Below the pieces are notes generated by a model. The model was not told the origin of the DNA. It searched no databases and worked only from the letters and a program-made list of their open reading frames with translations. Made by a program: the position numbers and the translations under genes. Of a stretch of DNA of 64,000 nt, positions 11,340 to 21,112 are shown one piece after another (positions within the stretch are counted from its first letter, which is position 1; each line of letters begins with the position of its first letter). Source of the stretch: Rhynchosporium graminicola (Eukaryota > Ascomycota > Leotiomycetes > Helotiales > Ploettnerulaceae); assembly GCA_900074885.1 (NCBI GenBank), contig FJUW01000015.1, forward strand, positions 601,906-665,905, read 5' to 3'.

Positions 11340-13123
11340 ATTCTCGCTGCATCAATGTCCTTGTTGGCGTAGATTTTTATGAGCAAGATGGATGTCGGAT
11401 GAACATGTGAGAAGCTAGATGGTGGGCAAGAGAGGTAAGAAGAGGAGTGTGGGTAGTCAACTTCTTTATCCTTCATGCAGTAGTAGCTTAATGATGATAG
11501 CGAAACTACAAAGCAGGTATCAATCAATCAGTGGTGTACAGAAGCTTGCCTTATCTTAGAGTGTAGGATTCAAGGCAGCTCCATCGAGGATATACCCTTA
11601 TGGACTAAGCTAGTGGATGGTCACATGATCTTAGGTGAATGCTAGTACAGTACAAGTTATCCATAAGGTTCAGGCATAGAATACAAATATGTTACTAAAA
11701 GGAGATCCGCATTCCCCTGATCTGCACTAGTTGATGGTTGCGGTTGATCGGTAAAGTTGCTTAGTAAAGTTGCTCATTTTTGAGAGAACCACCAGAATCG
11801 CAATTTCGCAATTTCGTCTCCCTCGCAGTGATAATAATGCCAGACTAGACTTTGGCTACGGCAAGATAGTGATTTGGGCTTATTCAGGTGATTTCAAGCA
11901 TTTCCCTAAAGCCGGCAAGCAAGGTATGCATTCCTCAACTTACTGGAATGTTGAATACATTTGGATTCAGTGTCGGTACTATTGCTGTGCCGCAAGCTCG
12001 CAGCAACAAGCCCTGAAAACTGGTGGGCGAATAGCACCCCGACTGCGAATATCGAAATTGGACTCTGCATGTCAAATACGCAACCCGGGTATTGGTGAAT
12101 CCTAGCGGCAGAAGCTGTAGAGAACGAATTTTACTACTACATGCTAGAAATGAATATAAAGGCCAGGTGAGGGACGAAAATGTTTTGACACCCGGATCTA
12201 TGCAATAATAAACTATGCTTTGGATAACGCATCACTCTCAACTCATAGTCCTCCTTGGATGGCTGCTGCTATTTGTTATTCGGCGTCTCAGCTTGTAAGC
12301 GAACCCCTACTCATGGGATCGTCCCCATAGCTCATTGCATAGCCTCTCAAACCATTAGCTCTCCAAGAAGACATTTTGAACATCCCCAAAGCAAGTTCGA
12401 GGAGATGGGCCATTGGATTCGATGGTCCAAAAGGAATTTGGGTCGTTAATGGTTTAGGAGATTCATTTTCAGCTGGGCTGGGAGCAGGGCAGTAGATTGA
12501 CGGACCTTGTAAAAGGAATGATAAAGAATTTTCTGCAAGGTATATCATCTAAATAAATATGAATCAAGTCACATAGGGTAGTTAACCTAGGATATGCTCC
12601 TTAGGTCTTCTATTAGAAGAACTCTATGTGATACCTAACGGAGCCCGTGGGCAGAGTGCTCGAATCACTACCAACCTATCGGCTCTGTACTCTTTTCAGA
12701 GCGCATCTATTGTACTCATACGTACGTATGGGTGGATTTTATCTGAAACCCAGGAACCAATACCGCAGCCTGATTATCGCTCATCATAATACACTTTGAA
12801 CTATGGAAACGTACTCTGAGCCAGACTGTAGACTTGAAACCTCGTACAGGTTTAGAGATCAACCGACAATTGTTTATTTTGTTAGAATAATGAGTTCGCT
12901 TCGTTGGCTTGGTGAGGGACTAGAACGGTAGCTCATTCTTCTATCCACCTACTCCGAATCACCTAATTGCCTCAGATCATGTAGGCAGTGCGTCATGTGC
13001 ATTTAGATCTCAGATGTCTGGCCATATCCCTCACTAAGGCATAGTCACACATTCCTGGTAAGCAGCGTGAGCTGACCCCGGTAAATGTTCCTGCAGATAT
13101 CCTTCCATCTCCAATACCATATC
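11340..13123. other. Intergenic region, no gene recognised
   Basis: About 1.8 kb containing only short frames without family motifs; several of the longer ones (for example 11770-12105) start at TTG rather than ATG. No repeats, tRNA or transposon ends seen. Confidence 0.4.
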
Positions 13124-13804
13124 CTACTGATACGAACAAGCATTCGCACAAACCACCCAAACAATCTCCCACTTCTTCCTAAACTCAAACAAAACACCTT
13201 TCTTCCAACCCTTCTGGACATCCATCTTCAGCCCATTTGACCTCTCAAGATGGCTTTCCAATTGACTTGCCATCTTCCCAGTCCACATCTGTACACTATA
13301 CAATCCAGCTGACACACCTTCAGCCTGGTCCATGATTTCTCTAACTTGGTCAGCAAGATTCGCAACTTCTTGTACCCAGGCGATGATATCGTGACGAATA
13401 TCCTGTATCCTGATCTCCTCCCGAAGGTCATTGATGATGTACGTAACAAGTAGACTCTGTAGACGATTTTTCAGAACATAAGATCGCTCGACCAAATTGA
13501 GAAGCTCGTGAGGAGGAGAGCGGAAAATTCGTGCGTTGTGGAAATAAGACGTGAAGTCGAATCTTGTGCCTTTACATTGTGGACATTTGGGACTTCTTAG
13601 CGAGACGGCGGCGAGTTCATTGGTTGGAGGTGATGACGCAGGGATAGGGTTGAATGCGAGATGAAGTTGGGTTCTGAGAACTGCGTTTTCCGTGAGTGGA
13701 GATTCTGGGATTGATTCGTATGCTTGGCTGCGAGCATTGTTTCCGAAATGGAAATCTCCGAAGAGGTTCGTGTAATTTGGGAATGGATCCTCATGAAGGC
13801 TCAT
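13124..13804 (-). CDS. Hypothetical protein with a CxxC knuckle and helical C-terminus
   Basis: An uninterrupted 226-codon frame from ATG (MSLHEDPFPNYTNLFGDFHF) to a stop at 13124. I do not recognise the family. The first 75 residues look disordered; a single CPQCKG knuckle follows at about 74-79, too little for a classical zinc finger on its own. Residues about 95-215 are predicted by eye to be helical with heptad-like spacing (LLNLVERSYVLKNRLQSLLV, EIRIQDIRHDIIAWVQEVAN, LADQVREIMDQAEGV). No signal peptide or membrane segment. It stands alone, with 1.8 kb to the protease pseudogene and 1.2 kb to the next gene. Its length and lack of competing frames argue that it is real, probably a lineage-restricted protein. 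Confidence 0.55.
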   Translation of the reverse strand: MSLHEDPFPNYTNLFGDFHFGNNARSQAYESIPESPLTENAVLRTQLHLAFNPIPASSPPTNELAAVSLRSPKCPQCKGTRFDFTSYFHNARIFRSPPHELLNLVERSYVLKNRLQSLLVTYIINDLREEIRIQDIRHDIIAWVQEVANLADQVREIMDQAEGVSAGLYSVQMWTGKMASQLESHLERSNGLKMDVQKGWKKGVLFEFRKKWEIVWVVCANACSYQ

Positions 13805-14975
13805 TGCGTATTAGTTGAAATGCTCGTGATGGATTAAAGAGCCTTCTCGTTGGCTTGTCATATATGACCTAGAAACAATGAAATGAGGTTGACAAGCAAT
13901 CGTTGTGGGTGTGCCCCGAGAACAAAGGTGCTTGAGGGTGTCTAGATTGCACTTACGGCTTCCTGAGTCGAAGAGAGTTCTCTCAGGATCTTTTAGTTCG
14001 TGTTATCAAACATAATCCTATGAAATTTTAACAATATGAAAGATGAGATTGCTCTTTATGTGCACTCACACAACGGGCAGAAAGTAAGCTCTTTCTTCCA
14101 TGAGAAGTTCCATATTTTCTCGTGAGAGGATATGCTCCTTGAATGAATTGTATAGATCCCTCATCAGAATCAAGATATTTCTCTTTTTGTTTGGAAGTGA
14201 ACAGACAAAGTGCTGACAAACAGAAAGCAGTGACGTGGACTTGTCATCAAGTATCTTGGGTCACACAAATCGTCTTTCTCATCTTAAACTGTCTACGAGA
14301 GTATGCACATAACAAAAGTCACTAATCACATGCCTAATCCCGTAAAGCCTAGCTAGCGGTGGACAATCCTTGAAGTTTTCAGGTCCCAGAAAGAAAAGGG
14401 ATCAAGAAGAATTTGCAAGCATAATATGGTCGCAGAGTGGCTGGGGAAAGCGAAGGATGCTCAATATGCCCTGTGTCGCCTCTATTTATATTTCAGTGCT
14501 TCATCTTTCGATTTTACTACGAAAATTCGCGCCCAAGTCCTGGAAAGACTTAGCATTTGACGAAGGTAAAGAGTGTTTCAGCAAAGTACCAATTTTGAGG
14601 ATGAAACCGCCACATCACGATTGAATTGCCACTCTTCAGTTGTGCTGTGGCTTCTAAGGATGAATTTCTGTTATATGAGTAAGGTAGTGATGGCAGAGCC
14701 TGTGACTGTTTCCCATACTCTTGCATATCAAATCTCTATGGGGTGGCTACGCAGGCGCTAAAACTGCGCAGCTATACAAATCATATCAATAGCCAATAAA
14801 GAGGAAGTCAAGGATGCAGTGAGATTTATTTCCAGCAGAGACTTGGTTGTGCCTCTCGTTCCTCCTTTGGATGTGTGTTTTGATAAATTCTGTCGGCTCC
14901 CATCGCAACTCCTGAGATTGGAGGATTGGCAAACTTGATTTTCTTCGATACTACCAAAGAAACACATTATTTATC
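13805..14975. other. Divergent intergenic region
   Basis: 5' regions of the orphan (minus) and the surface protein (plus). Small frames at 14028-14325 on both strands overlap each other and show no motif; the 14370-14624 frame begins with TTG. Nothing else seen. Confidence 0.4.
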
Positions 14976-15938
14976 ATGCTACAAGGCATATTTCTTCATT
15001 TGTTGCTTGTTGATCTCTCTTTCGCTGCAACGCAAAATTGCATTTGGGCTGATGGTTCCAAAGCAGATAATTTCGTGCCTTGTGTGGATTCGACACAAAC
15101 ATCGGGAAGTTGTTGTTTGAATGGAGAGGCTTGTCTAGATACTGGATTACGTTATGGTGGGCTAGGCTTGATTCATCGAGGAGCGTGTATAAATCAATGG
15201 GGAGGTGGAGGATGCCCGACTTACTGTGATACTGGTAAGACTTCCTAGGCAGATTCTTGAGCGCATCGCTGATTCATGGCTTTGAAGCTTTGAATGATGG
15301 ATGGGCATATAGTGAGTTTACCTCAGGATAATCTCCGACAGATGGAATTTATGCGCAGGCTAAATGCTTGCTGACCATGGAAAAGTATTCCCATGTGCTT
15401 TCAGGGGAACGGGATCGAGGTACGGACCGGAATATTTTTGGTGTGGCGCAGATATTACAGACCAATGCACTTCGGGCAATGGATCTTTCATACTCAAGAT
15501 CGCACCGCCAGGAAATGTCAAAAGGGTAGCAGCAACGTCTTCGAGGTCATCGGGTCCTGCAACTGGCTCGACAATCTAATCCGGGTCTGCTACATCATCC
15601 CAAATGTACCGCAGAATACCAGTCCCGCAGCTGCTAAAGACCCAAACAAAGAAGAGATATCAAGGGAGAGCAGCAATAGCGTCGCTATAGGACTGGGTGT
15701 TGCACTGGGACTGGTAATCTTGCTGTGGGCTGTCAGTGCTTTTTGGCAGTTCCGAACAAATCGCAAACAAAAAGCTACAATAGCTCAGCTCACCGGATCA
15801 ATGATTGTCGAGGTGAAAGATGATCCTTATTGTAGAGGCGGTTATCAACAGGCTCATGCGGAAGTTGAAAGAGATGTCGTTGGATCAGAATTAGACAGCT
15901 CGGCGAGGAAAGCTCAGCCGGCGGAATTGGGACATTAA
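14976..15938 (+). CDS. Cysteine-rich secreted/membrane-anchored fungal protein
   Basis: Probable type I plasma-membrane protein with a cysteine-rich outer domain. Exons: 14976-15234, 15386-15553, and about 15631-15938; roughly 245 residues. The N-terminus (MLQGIFLHLLLVDLSFAATQ) is a signal peptide. The ectodomain has many Cys (CIWADGSKADNFVPC, SCCLNGEACLD, GACINQWGGGGCPTYC, then FPCAFRGTGSRYGPEYFWCG and ITDQC), a spacing seen in a widespread group of uncharacterised fungal proteins. Near the C-terminus a single hydrophobic helix (VAIGLGVALGLVILLWAVSA) is followed by basic WQFRTNRKQK and an acidic tail. Intron 1 has donor GTAAGA, branch CTGAC and acceptor AAAAG. The third exon boundary is the least certain: I used donor GTCCTG at 15554 and acceptor CGCAG at 15630. 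Function unknown. Confidence 0.65.
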
Positions 15939-16925
15939 GGAGACTTTATGAGACAGAGCCGCTGAGTATGTAAGGACAAATGAAGGTAGTAACAGAGCAA
16001 GTACTGTATTCACTGGATATGCTGCTGATGGAAATCTAGGTCTTTCCTGTGTGCTTCGTGATACTGAACCTTGCACAAACGTATCTCTCGAGAAAACGGT
16101 AGGGAGGCAGTGGGAGATGAGTCCAAGAAGTGTAAAGTGGTGCCAAAGCATTGACTGTGTTGATTGCCACAGAATCAAGTCCGCCCGCAATGAGCAAATA
16201 GTAACGATGCTGGGCAGCTGACGATTAAAAGGCAGCCTAGACCTGTCCACTTCTACAGTACTCGCGGAGTGCGATGAACGACAGACTACCGAAAATGGTC
16301 ATCGCATTGAGCGTGTCATAGGAATCCAATTTATGTATCGCGTTCCTGCCCAATGGCTATCTCATTTCCGAGCTCAAGCGGCATATCGACGACCGTGATA
16401 TGCATGTCGAATTTTCATATCGGGTAGGCAATTTTCATCTTCGGCGGACAGGAAATAGCCAGGTATAATTGGTACAAAGTCGACAAAAGAAGTCTCAGAG
16501 TCATTTCTTGATATTCGCCTAAGCAAACCTGCGAAACCACCTAGCTTTCTGATAATCTGAAGAATCTCGGTAAGCTGTTGAATCTACAACGAACCTGGAA
16601 GTCCTTTTTAGCGATTCGCTTAGCCTGAGGCGAATTTGGCTGGCCTCAAGAGAAGGGGAGCGCCAAGATGCTGGTTGAGCTTACGCCCAAGTTGGAGGCG
16701 GTGAGAACTGCCAAGAGCCCGGTGGCGGCATTACAAAGTTTTGTTGCACATCCCATTCGAGCGATTCCATGACGTGAAATCGAGAAAATTATCGGTTTGT
16801 TAACGAGTCTCTGAATTTTGGTCGCGCACGGACCACCATCTAGAAGTGATGTCTGGGCATTGTCCATCACCAAAACCACATAAATATATTATGAGCGATG
16901 AATATGACCCGACAGCAGCCGAAAA
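15939..16925. other. Intergenic region upstream of POP1
   Basis: No gene recognised. Minus-strand frames at 15891-16250 and 16646-16879 lack motifs and overlap flanking 3' or 5' regions. The last 100 bp form the POP1 promoter or leader. Confidence 0.4.
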
Positions 16926-19604
16926 ATGCCTTCCAAATCCTCAAATGCAGAACCAAAATGTGCGAAAAGCACTGGGAATGCAAAGCGCAAAGAACCACCA
17001 GGCTCTTCCTCGAGTAATCAAAATCAACTCAGCAAAGGACGCAGCTTCAAACGCGTTAAGTATAATGCGCGATCAATCTTAACAAAGCCCCCGGACGACG
17101 CCTTGAAGAATGGAGAGCTCAACTTGCAGTCTTTCCTCAAATCGCGAGAATTCGAAATCAAAGCTCTCCAAGATGGTATGCAAAGCGCAAAGAAGAGCGG
17201 AACAAAGAGAGCATTCCAACAAGTACCGCACGATCTGCGAAGAAGAACTGCGAGTCACAATGTCAAAAGGGTGCCCAAAAGATTACAGAAAAGGGCGGCG
17301 AAAGAGATGAAAGATGACAACACGCCGACAGTAAATTCAAAGACCAAGAAACCTAAGCATGCGAGAGGCAGATTAAGGGCCGAGACAGCAAAACGACTTG
17401 GGATACTAGCAGCCAAGAAAAGAGCTACAAAAGAGGAGAAGTTTGGTGAAGCTGCGATAAAGGCTCGAGTTCCGCGGCCAAAGATACGAAGAAATGCCCT
17501 GAACGAACCTCCGAAGCCTAAGTCAAAGTTCAGGAAGAGGCAGGCACATAAGACGTGGTTGCCGACGCATTTATGGCATGCAAAGAGAGCGACCATGACT
17601 GAACCCAAGAATCCTCTTTGGAGATTTGCTATACCACTTACTTCGACTCAGAAGTCCTACAGACCTATACATCGAGCCAGTGGGGAAAGGGGAGCTGTAT
17701 GCTGGGATATGAGTTACATGAGCACGATTGGTCTGCGAGGTCCCGAAGCAAGTCTACAAAGGCTCCTCAAAGCTGTAGGAGTTATAGACCCAGGGCTGTG
17801 GGAGGCAAAGGGCACAAGATGGAGGGAAGGCAAGCGGACTTGGACTGGATGGATGACTAGAGAAGAGAAGGAGAAATCTATTGTCGTCTGTCCCTCTACT
17901 GTCTTATGGTCTCCTCCGCATTATACCACGCCAAGTGTGAAGCGTCCCCAAAAGAAATTAGTACAACCCCAAATATTTGTCAGAGTACATCCCGCTGCCT
18001 TTCTTGAGGTCTGGAATGAGTTTGTTCGTCTGGCTAAGCTTCAAAGACCCTTGGTCTGGGTCGACGATCTTCGTTTCGAGATTGGGAGCATTCAAATTAT
18101 AGGACCATCGTCTACAGAGGCTCTACTAAGTGTTCTACATCCTTACGATGAATCGGAAGAACATGGAAAGACGTTTCGATCACTAGCTGGCATTACAAAT
18201 CCAGGATCGCTCCCTTCCAATTCCATATTGAACTTTACAGTCTTAGATCCTCGGCTTCGATACCCGCCTAGACCTGCCGAGCTTCCAAATCTGTACGACG
18301 AGGAAACAAATTTCAGGCTTCTCGAATTGTTATCGTCTTGGCCCATTGATCACTCAATCGGGTCTGCCGCATTGTTCGACCGAGATGCTAGGTTCAAGGC
18401 AACGCGTCTCCCCTCCCAAAAGGCGCTCAATCGAAGAAAAGCCCTCGCAAAGCCTGGAGAGCACCCTTCTCTCCTGATGACCGATCCAAGAATACCAGTT
18501 ACCTTGATCGCTTCTAGATCAGCTTCTCCCGGCTCCGCACAAGGGACTTGGATGCTTCTAGCGCCGTGGAAATGTATCTTGCCATTCTGGTACGGCCTAA
18601 TGCATTGCCCTCTTTCTTCTGGTAGTAATCCACGTCTTGGTGGACTGCAAGATCTTCACCAGATTCAATTTGAGCAGGGTGTTCCCTATTTCCCTACCGA
18701 CTATCCAGGAACTAATGCAGGATTTCAGTGGGAGCTAGATGAGAGGCTGAAGAAGAAGGCCAGTTGGGATAAGAGGCCCAAAGGCAAGAGAGTTGAATGG
18801 GATTCGCTTGATCTAGGAGCAGGGCGGAAGGGAGAAGTTGGACGAGGATGGGCCTCTGACTTTGAGAAGCTTCTTGGGATATCAGCTTTGCCAGCGAGCG
18901 TTGCCTCGACAGACACACCTGAAGTAGCTGCAAAATCCCAGGACAGCACACCAAAGGTCGATAGTCCAATCTACCATATCTTAAGCAAGAGCTTTGGAAC
19001 CCTGCTTTCCTCGCCCGAAAGTAAAGCACCATCACCAAACGCAGTTGCAACATTACGCATAGAACTAGTCACCAAAGGCATCGCCTCGCCCTCCGCACGT
19101 ATCTACCGCTTTCCTCGAGCCTATGAACAATCCTCCTCAGACACAACCAAATCATCGATATCCAGCGGTCCAACAAACACCACCCGCGAGCAATGGCTCT
19201 CACTCCTCCCACCACCCTCAAACACGAAACTCCCACTCAATCCCAAAGCCAAAGCCAAAGCGGCCAAACAGTCCACTCGAATACCACTTAATACGCCTCT
19301 TCCACAACGCGTACGACTCCTCGCTGAGTCACTGCTCCAAGATCCTCCACGTCAGTATTCGCAATATCCGTGTGGGAAGCCAGAGGAAGAATTCCCGCTT
19401 GTGCCGAATGAGGAGGATATTATTGGGTTTGTGACGACAGGGGAGTTTAACCTTGCGGAGGGTAAGGGCGTTGCTGTTGGGAGTGTGCTTGTAGAAAGAG
19501 TATTGGAAGGGTTCAAGAGAGATGGGGGAAAGGATGGCAGGTTGTGTATCGTAAGGAATGCAGGGGAGAAGATGGGGAGGTTGGCTAGGTGGGAGGCTGT
19601 TTGA
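16926..19604 (+). CDS. POP1: RNase P / RNase MRP subunit POP1
   Basis: Largest protein subunit of RNase P and RNase MRP, needed for 5' tRNA maturation and rRNA processing in the nucleus and nucleolus (family knowledge). Single-exon frame of 892 residues, normal for fungal Pop1. Start MPSKSSNAEPKC is the first in-frame ATG of the long frame. The N-terminal POP1 domain runs from about residue 60 to 265: LNLQSFLKSREFEIKALQ, DLRRRTASHNVKRVPKRLQ, then KTWLPTHLWHAKRATM and WRFAIPLTSTQKSYRPIHRA. The POPLD domain lies near 510-610 with GTWMLLAPWKCILPFWYGLM and EQGVPYFPTDYPGTNAGFQW. The C-terminus has IIGFVTTGEFNLAEGKGVAVG, the usual terminal block, ending GRLARWEAV. The basic region around 95-205 is lysine/arginine-rich and suits RNA binding. 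It converges on another RNase P subunit gene 0.6 kb downstream. Confidence 0.95.
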   Translation: MPSKSSNAEPKCAKSTGNAKRKEPPGSSSSNQNQLSKGRSFKRVKYNARSILTKPPDDALKNGELNLQSFLKSREFEIKALQDGMQSAKKSGTKRAFQQVPHDLRRRTASHNVKRVPKRLQKRAAKEMKDDNTPTVNSKTKKPKHARGRLRAETAKRLGILAAKKRATKEEKFGEAAIKARVPRPKIRRNALNEPPKPKSKFRKRQAHKTWLPTHLWHAKRATMTEPKNPLWRFAIPLTSTQKSYRPIHRASGERGAVCWDMSYMSTIGLRGPEASLQRLLKAVGVIDPGLWEAKGTRWREGKRTWTGWMTREEKEKSIVVCPSTVLWSPPHYTTPSVKRPQKKLVQPQIFVRVHPAAFLEVWNEFVRLAKLQRPLVWVDDLRFEIGSIQIIGPSSTEALLSVLHPYDESEEHGKTFRSLAGITNPGSLPSNSILNFTVLDPRLRYPPRPAELPNLYDEETNFRLLELLSSWPIDHSIGSAALFDRDARFKATRLPSQKALNRRKALAKPGEHPSLLMTDPRIPVTLIASRSASPGSAQGTWMLLAPWKCILPFWYGLMHCPLSSGSNPRLGGLQDLHQIQFEQGVPYFPTDYPGTNAGFQWELDERLKKKASWDKRPKGKRVEWDSLDLGAGRKGEVGRGWASDFEKLLGISALPASVASTDTPEVAAKSQDSTPKVDSPIYHILSKSFGTLLSSPESKAPSPNAVATLRIELVTKGIASPSARIYRFPRAYEQSSSDTTKSSISSGPTNTTREQWLSLLPPPSNTKLPLNPKAKAKAAKQSTRIPLNTPLPQRVRLLAESLLQDPPRQYSQYPCGKPEEEFPLVPNEEDIIGFVTTGEFNLAEGKGVAVGSVLVERVLEGFKRDGGKDGRLCIVRNAGEKMGRLARWEAV

Positions 19605-20200
19605 TGTGGTAGCCGCTGAAGCTTCGAATTTCAAGGGATACGGATGAATTAGGGCTTTACAGATGTAGCAAGTGTAATGCGTTCTTGGCGATGACAAGAT
19701 GTGATATTTTCTTATACAGCTTCAACATAAACTTGATGTTCAACCCCATCGACCTTTGCTCTCCAGCGAGTTCGTAGTATCTTACTAACGTCCTTGGACG
19801 AACGCGGAACTTGTGGAGAGTATTTTCTCATGACAGATACCACCCATGAAGTGTTTGTTTGAAAAGAAGAACAAGTCGAGCTTTTGAGCTCCCAAAGCTA
19901 GGAAAAGAGCGGAACGCACCGAGTCCACTCAACCGAGAATGAGAAAGTAGATTAATGCCCCAGCGTGTTTTACAGTAACGCCTAGTGATTGCTAATGGCA
20001 AATTGGAAGTTATTTAGTCTGGGAAATAGTCAACAACAGATACGGGTATACATGTAAGCGCCAGATCAGACTTACCTGGCTCCAGTAAAGGAGTTTTTTT
20101 TGTTAACCACGTGTGTTGGTCGGGCATGTAGATTGGACATAAATTCGTCCCGGTGTAGTGAGAGGGCCTGGCTTGGTTGACCTATTCCCTCAGGAGACCC
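19605..20200. other. Convergent intergenic region POP1 / RPR2
   Basis: 3' regions of two RNase P genes. The minus-strand frame 19329-19697 is a shadow of POP1. A CACGTG motif is at about 20108. No other feature seen. Confidence 0.5.
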
Positions 20201-20710
20201 TCAGGAAGGCCTCTCTATCTCACCAGCTTCTTGCGCGCCTCTCTGTGGACGTCTTTGCTGCCTCTTCGCAGCTAAAAGAAACCTTTTTGCATACCCACAA
20301 GTATTACATCTCCGCACAAGCATATCTGCCCACGGTTTCTTACCACCTTTGCTTCTGTTCTCAACCTCGCTCGAACATGAAGACCCATCTATCATCATCG
20401 TATCGCAGTTTTTGCATATAGAATGCTTCATCGCAGGTGACATTCGCATTAGGACTTTGTGGGAGACAGCACGTAGGTCCGAGACCAGTCGTCTGGAAGC
20501 TGGTTGAGACAGTGGCGAAGGGAGTTCCGTAGAGCTTCGTAAGCTTGTCCTAGAACTCTCCATATTATCCTTAGTTTCTGCCGTGGCCAGACTTTCGGTC
20601 ATCGGAGGCTTTTGTTGCTGAGCGGCCATGTACGCAGCTGCTTGGTAGAGATAGGAAACTCTGCTGTAAATTGCTTTGTTCGGCACGCCGCCAGTCTTCG
20701 GCTTGGCCAT
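20201..20710 (-). CDS. RPR2: RNase P/MRP subunit, Rpr2/Rpp21/Snm1 family
   Basis: Small zinc-binding protein subunit of RNase P (Rpr2/Rpp21) or RNase MRP (Snm1). The frame is open upstream to 20827, but I start at 20710 because MAKPKTGGVPNKAIYSRVSY is the usual family N-terminus; this gives 169 residues. Features: N-terminal helix SRVSYLYQAAAYMA, a serine-rich low-complexity insert at about 40-75, the helix LVSDLRAVSHKVLMRMSPAM, then the zinc ribbon made of SICKNCDTMM and RRCNTCGYAKRF (two CxxC pairs separated by a 31-residue loop). A basic tail follows. Sequence alone does not tell Rpr2 from Snm1. It is convergent with POP1 and divergent from SUB2, 402 bp away, so a shared bidirectional promoter is likely. 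Confidence 0.8.
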   Translation of the reverse strand: MAKPKTGGVPNKAIYSRVSYLYQAAAYMAAQQQKPPMTESLATAETKDNMESSRTSLRSSTELPSPLSQPASRRLVSDLRAVSHKVLMRMSPAMKHSICKNCDTMMIDGSSCSSEVENRSKGGKKPWADMLVRRCNTCGYAKRFLLAAKRQQRRPQRGAQEAGEIERPS

Positions 20711-21112
20711 GATTATCTGTATTTGCAATGCAGCAGATGTTTTGGGAGCACTTCGACACCGCAGATCAGTTCGACGAAGTTGCCGATTGCAAGGCCAAAA
20801 ACAAATTGGGCGACGAGCTGTTTTCAACCTCTGAGTAGACTGATCTAGTCCGCTTTCGGCTAGGCAAAAAAAGCATTGTCGCGAAGCTCACCTCAATCCC
20901 TCGCGGCCTGAACCACGTCTCCGCTCCTTCTATCGCCTTTCAACTTCTACATCCACCGCCCATTTTCTCAGATACCCTTCCTTTTTGAACCCCCCAATCG
21001 CTATCTGCGATCTGCTTTGAGTGTCACTCCCTTCCAAGATACCTGCGACCATCGTCGTCGCCTCCAGCCTCAACAGACAAATCTTTCTCAAGTTCAGCTT
21101 CGAATCATCAAC
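20711..21112. promoter_or_regulatory. Bidirectional promoter region RPR2 / SUB2
   Basis: The two start codons face away from each other across 402 bp. The SUB2 side is pyrimidine-rich (about 20890-21060), as is common in fungal 5' leaders. No clear TATA box. The assignment comes from gene geometry only. Confidence 0.55.
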
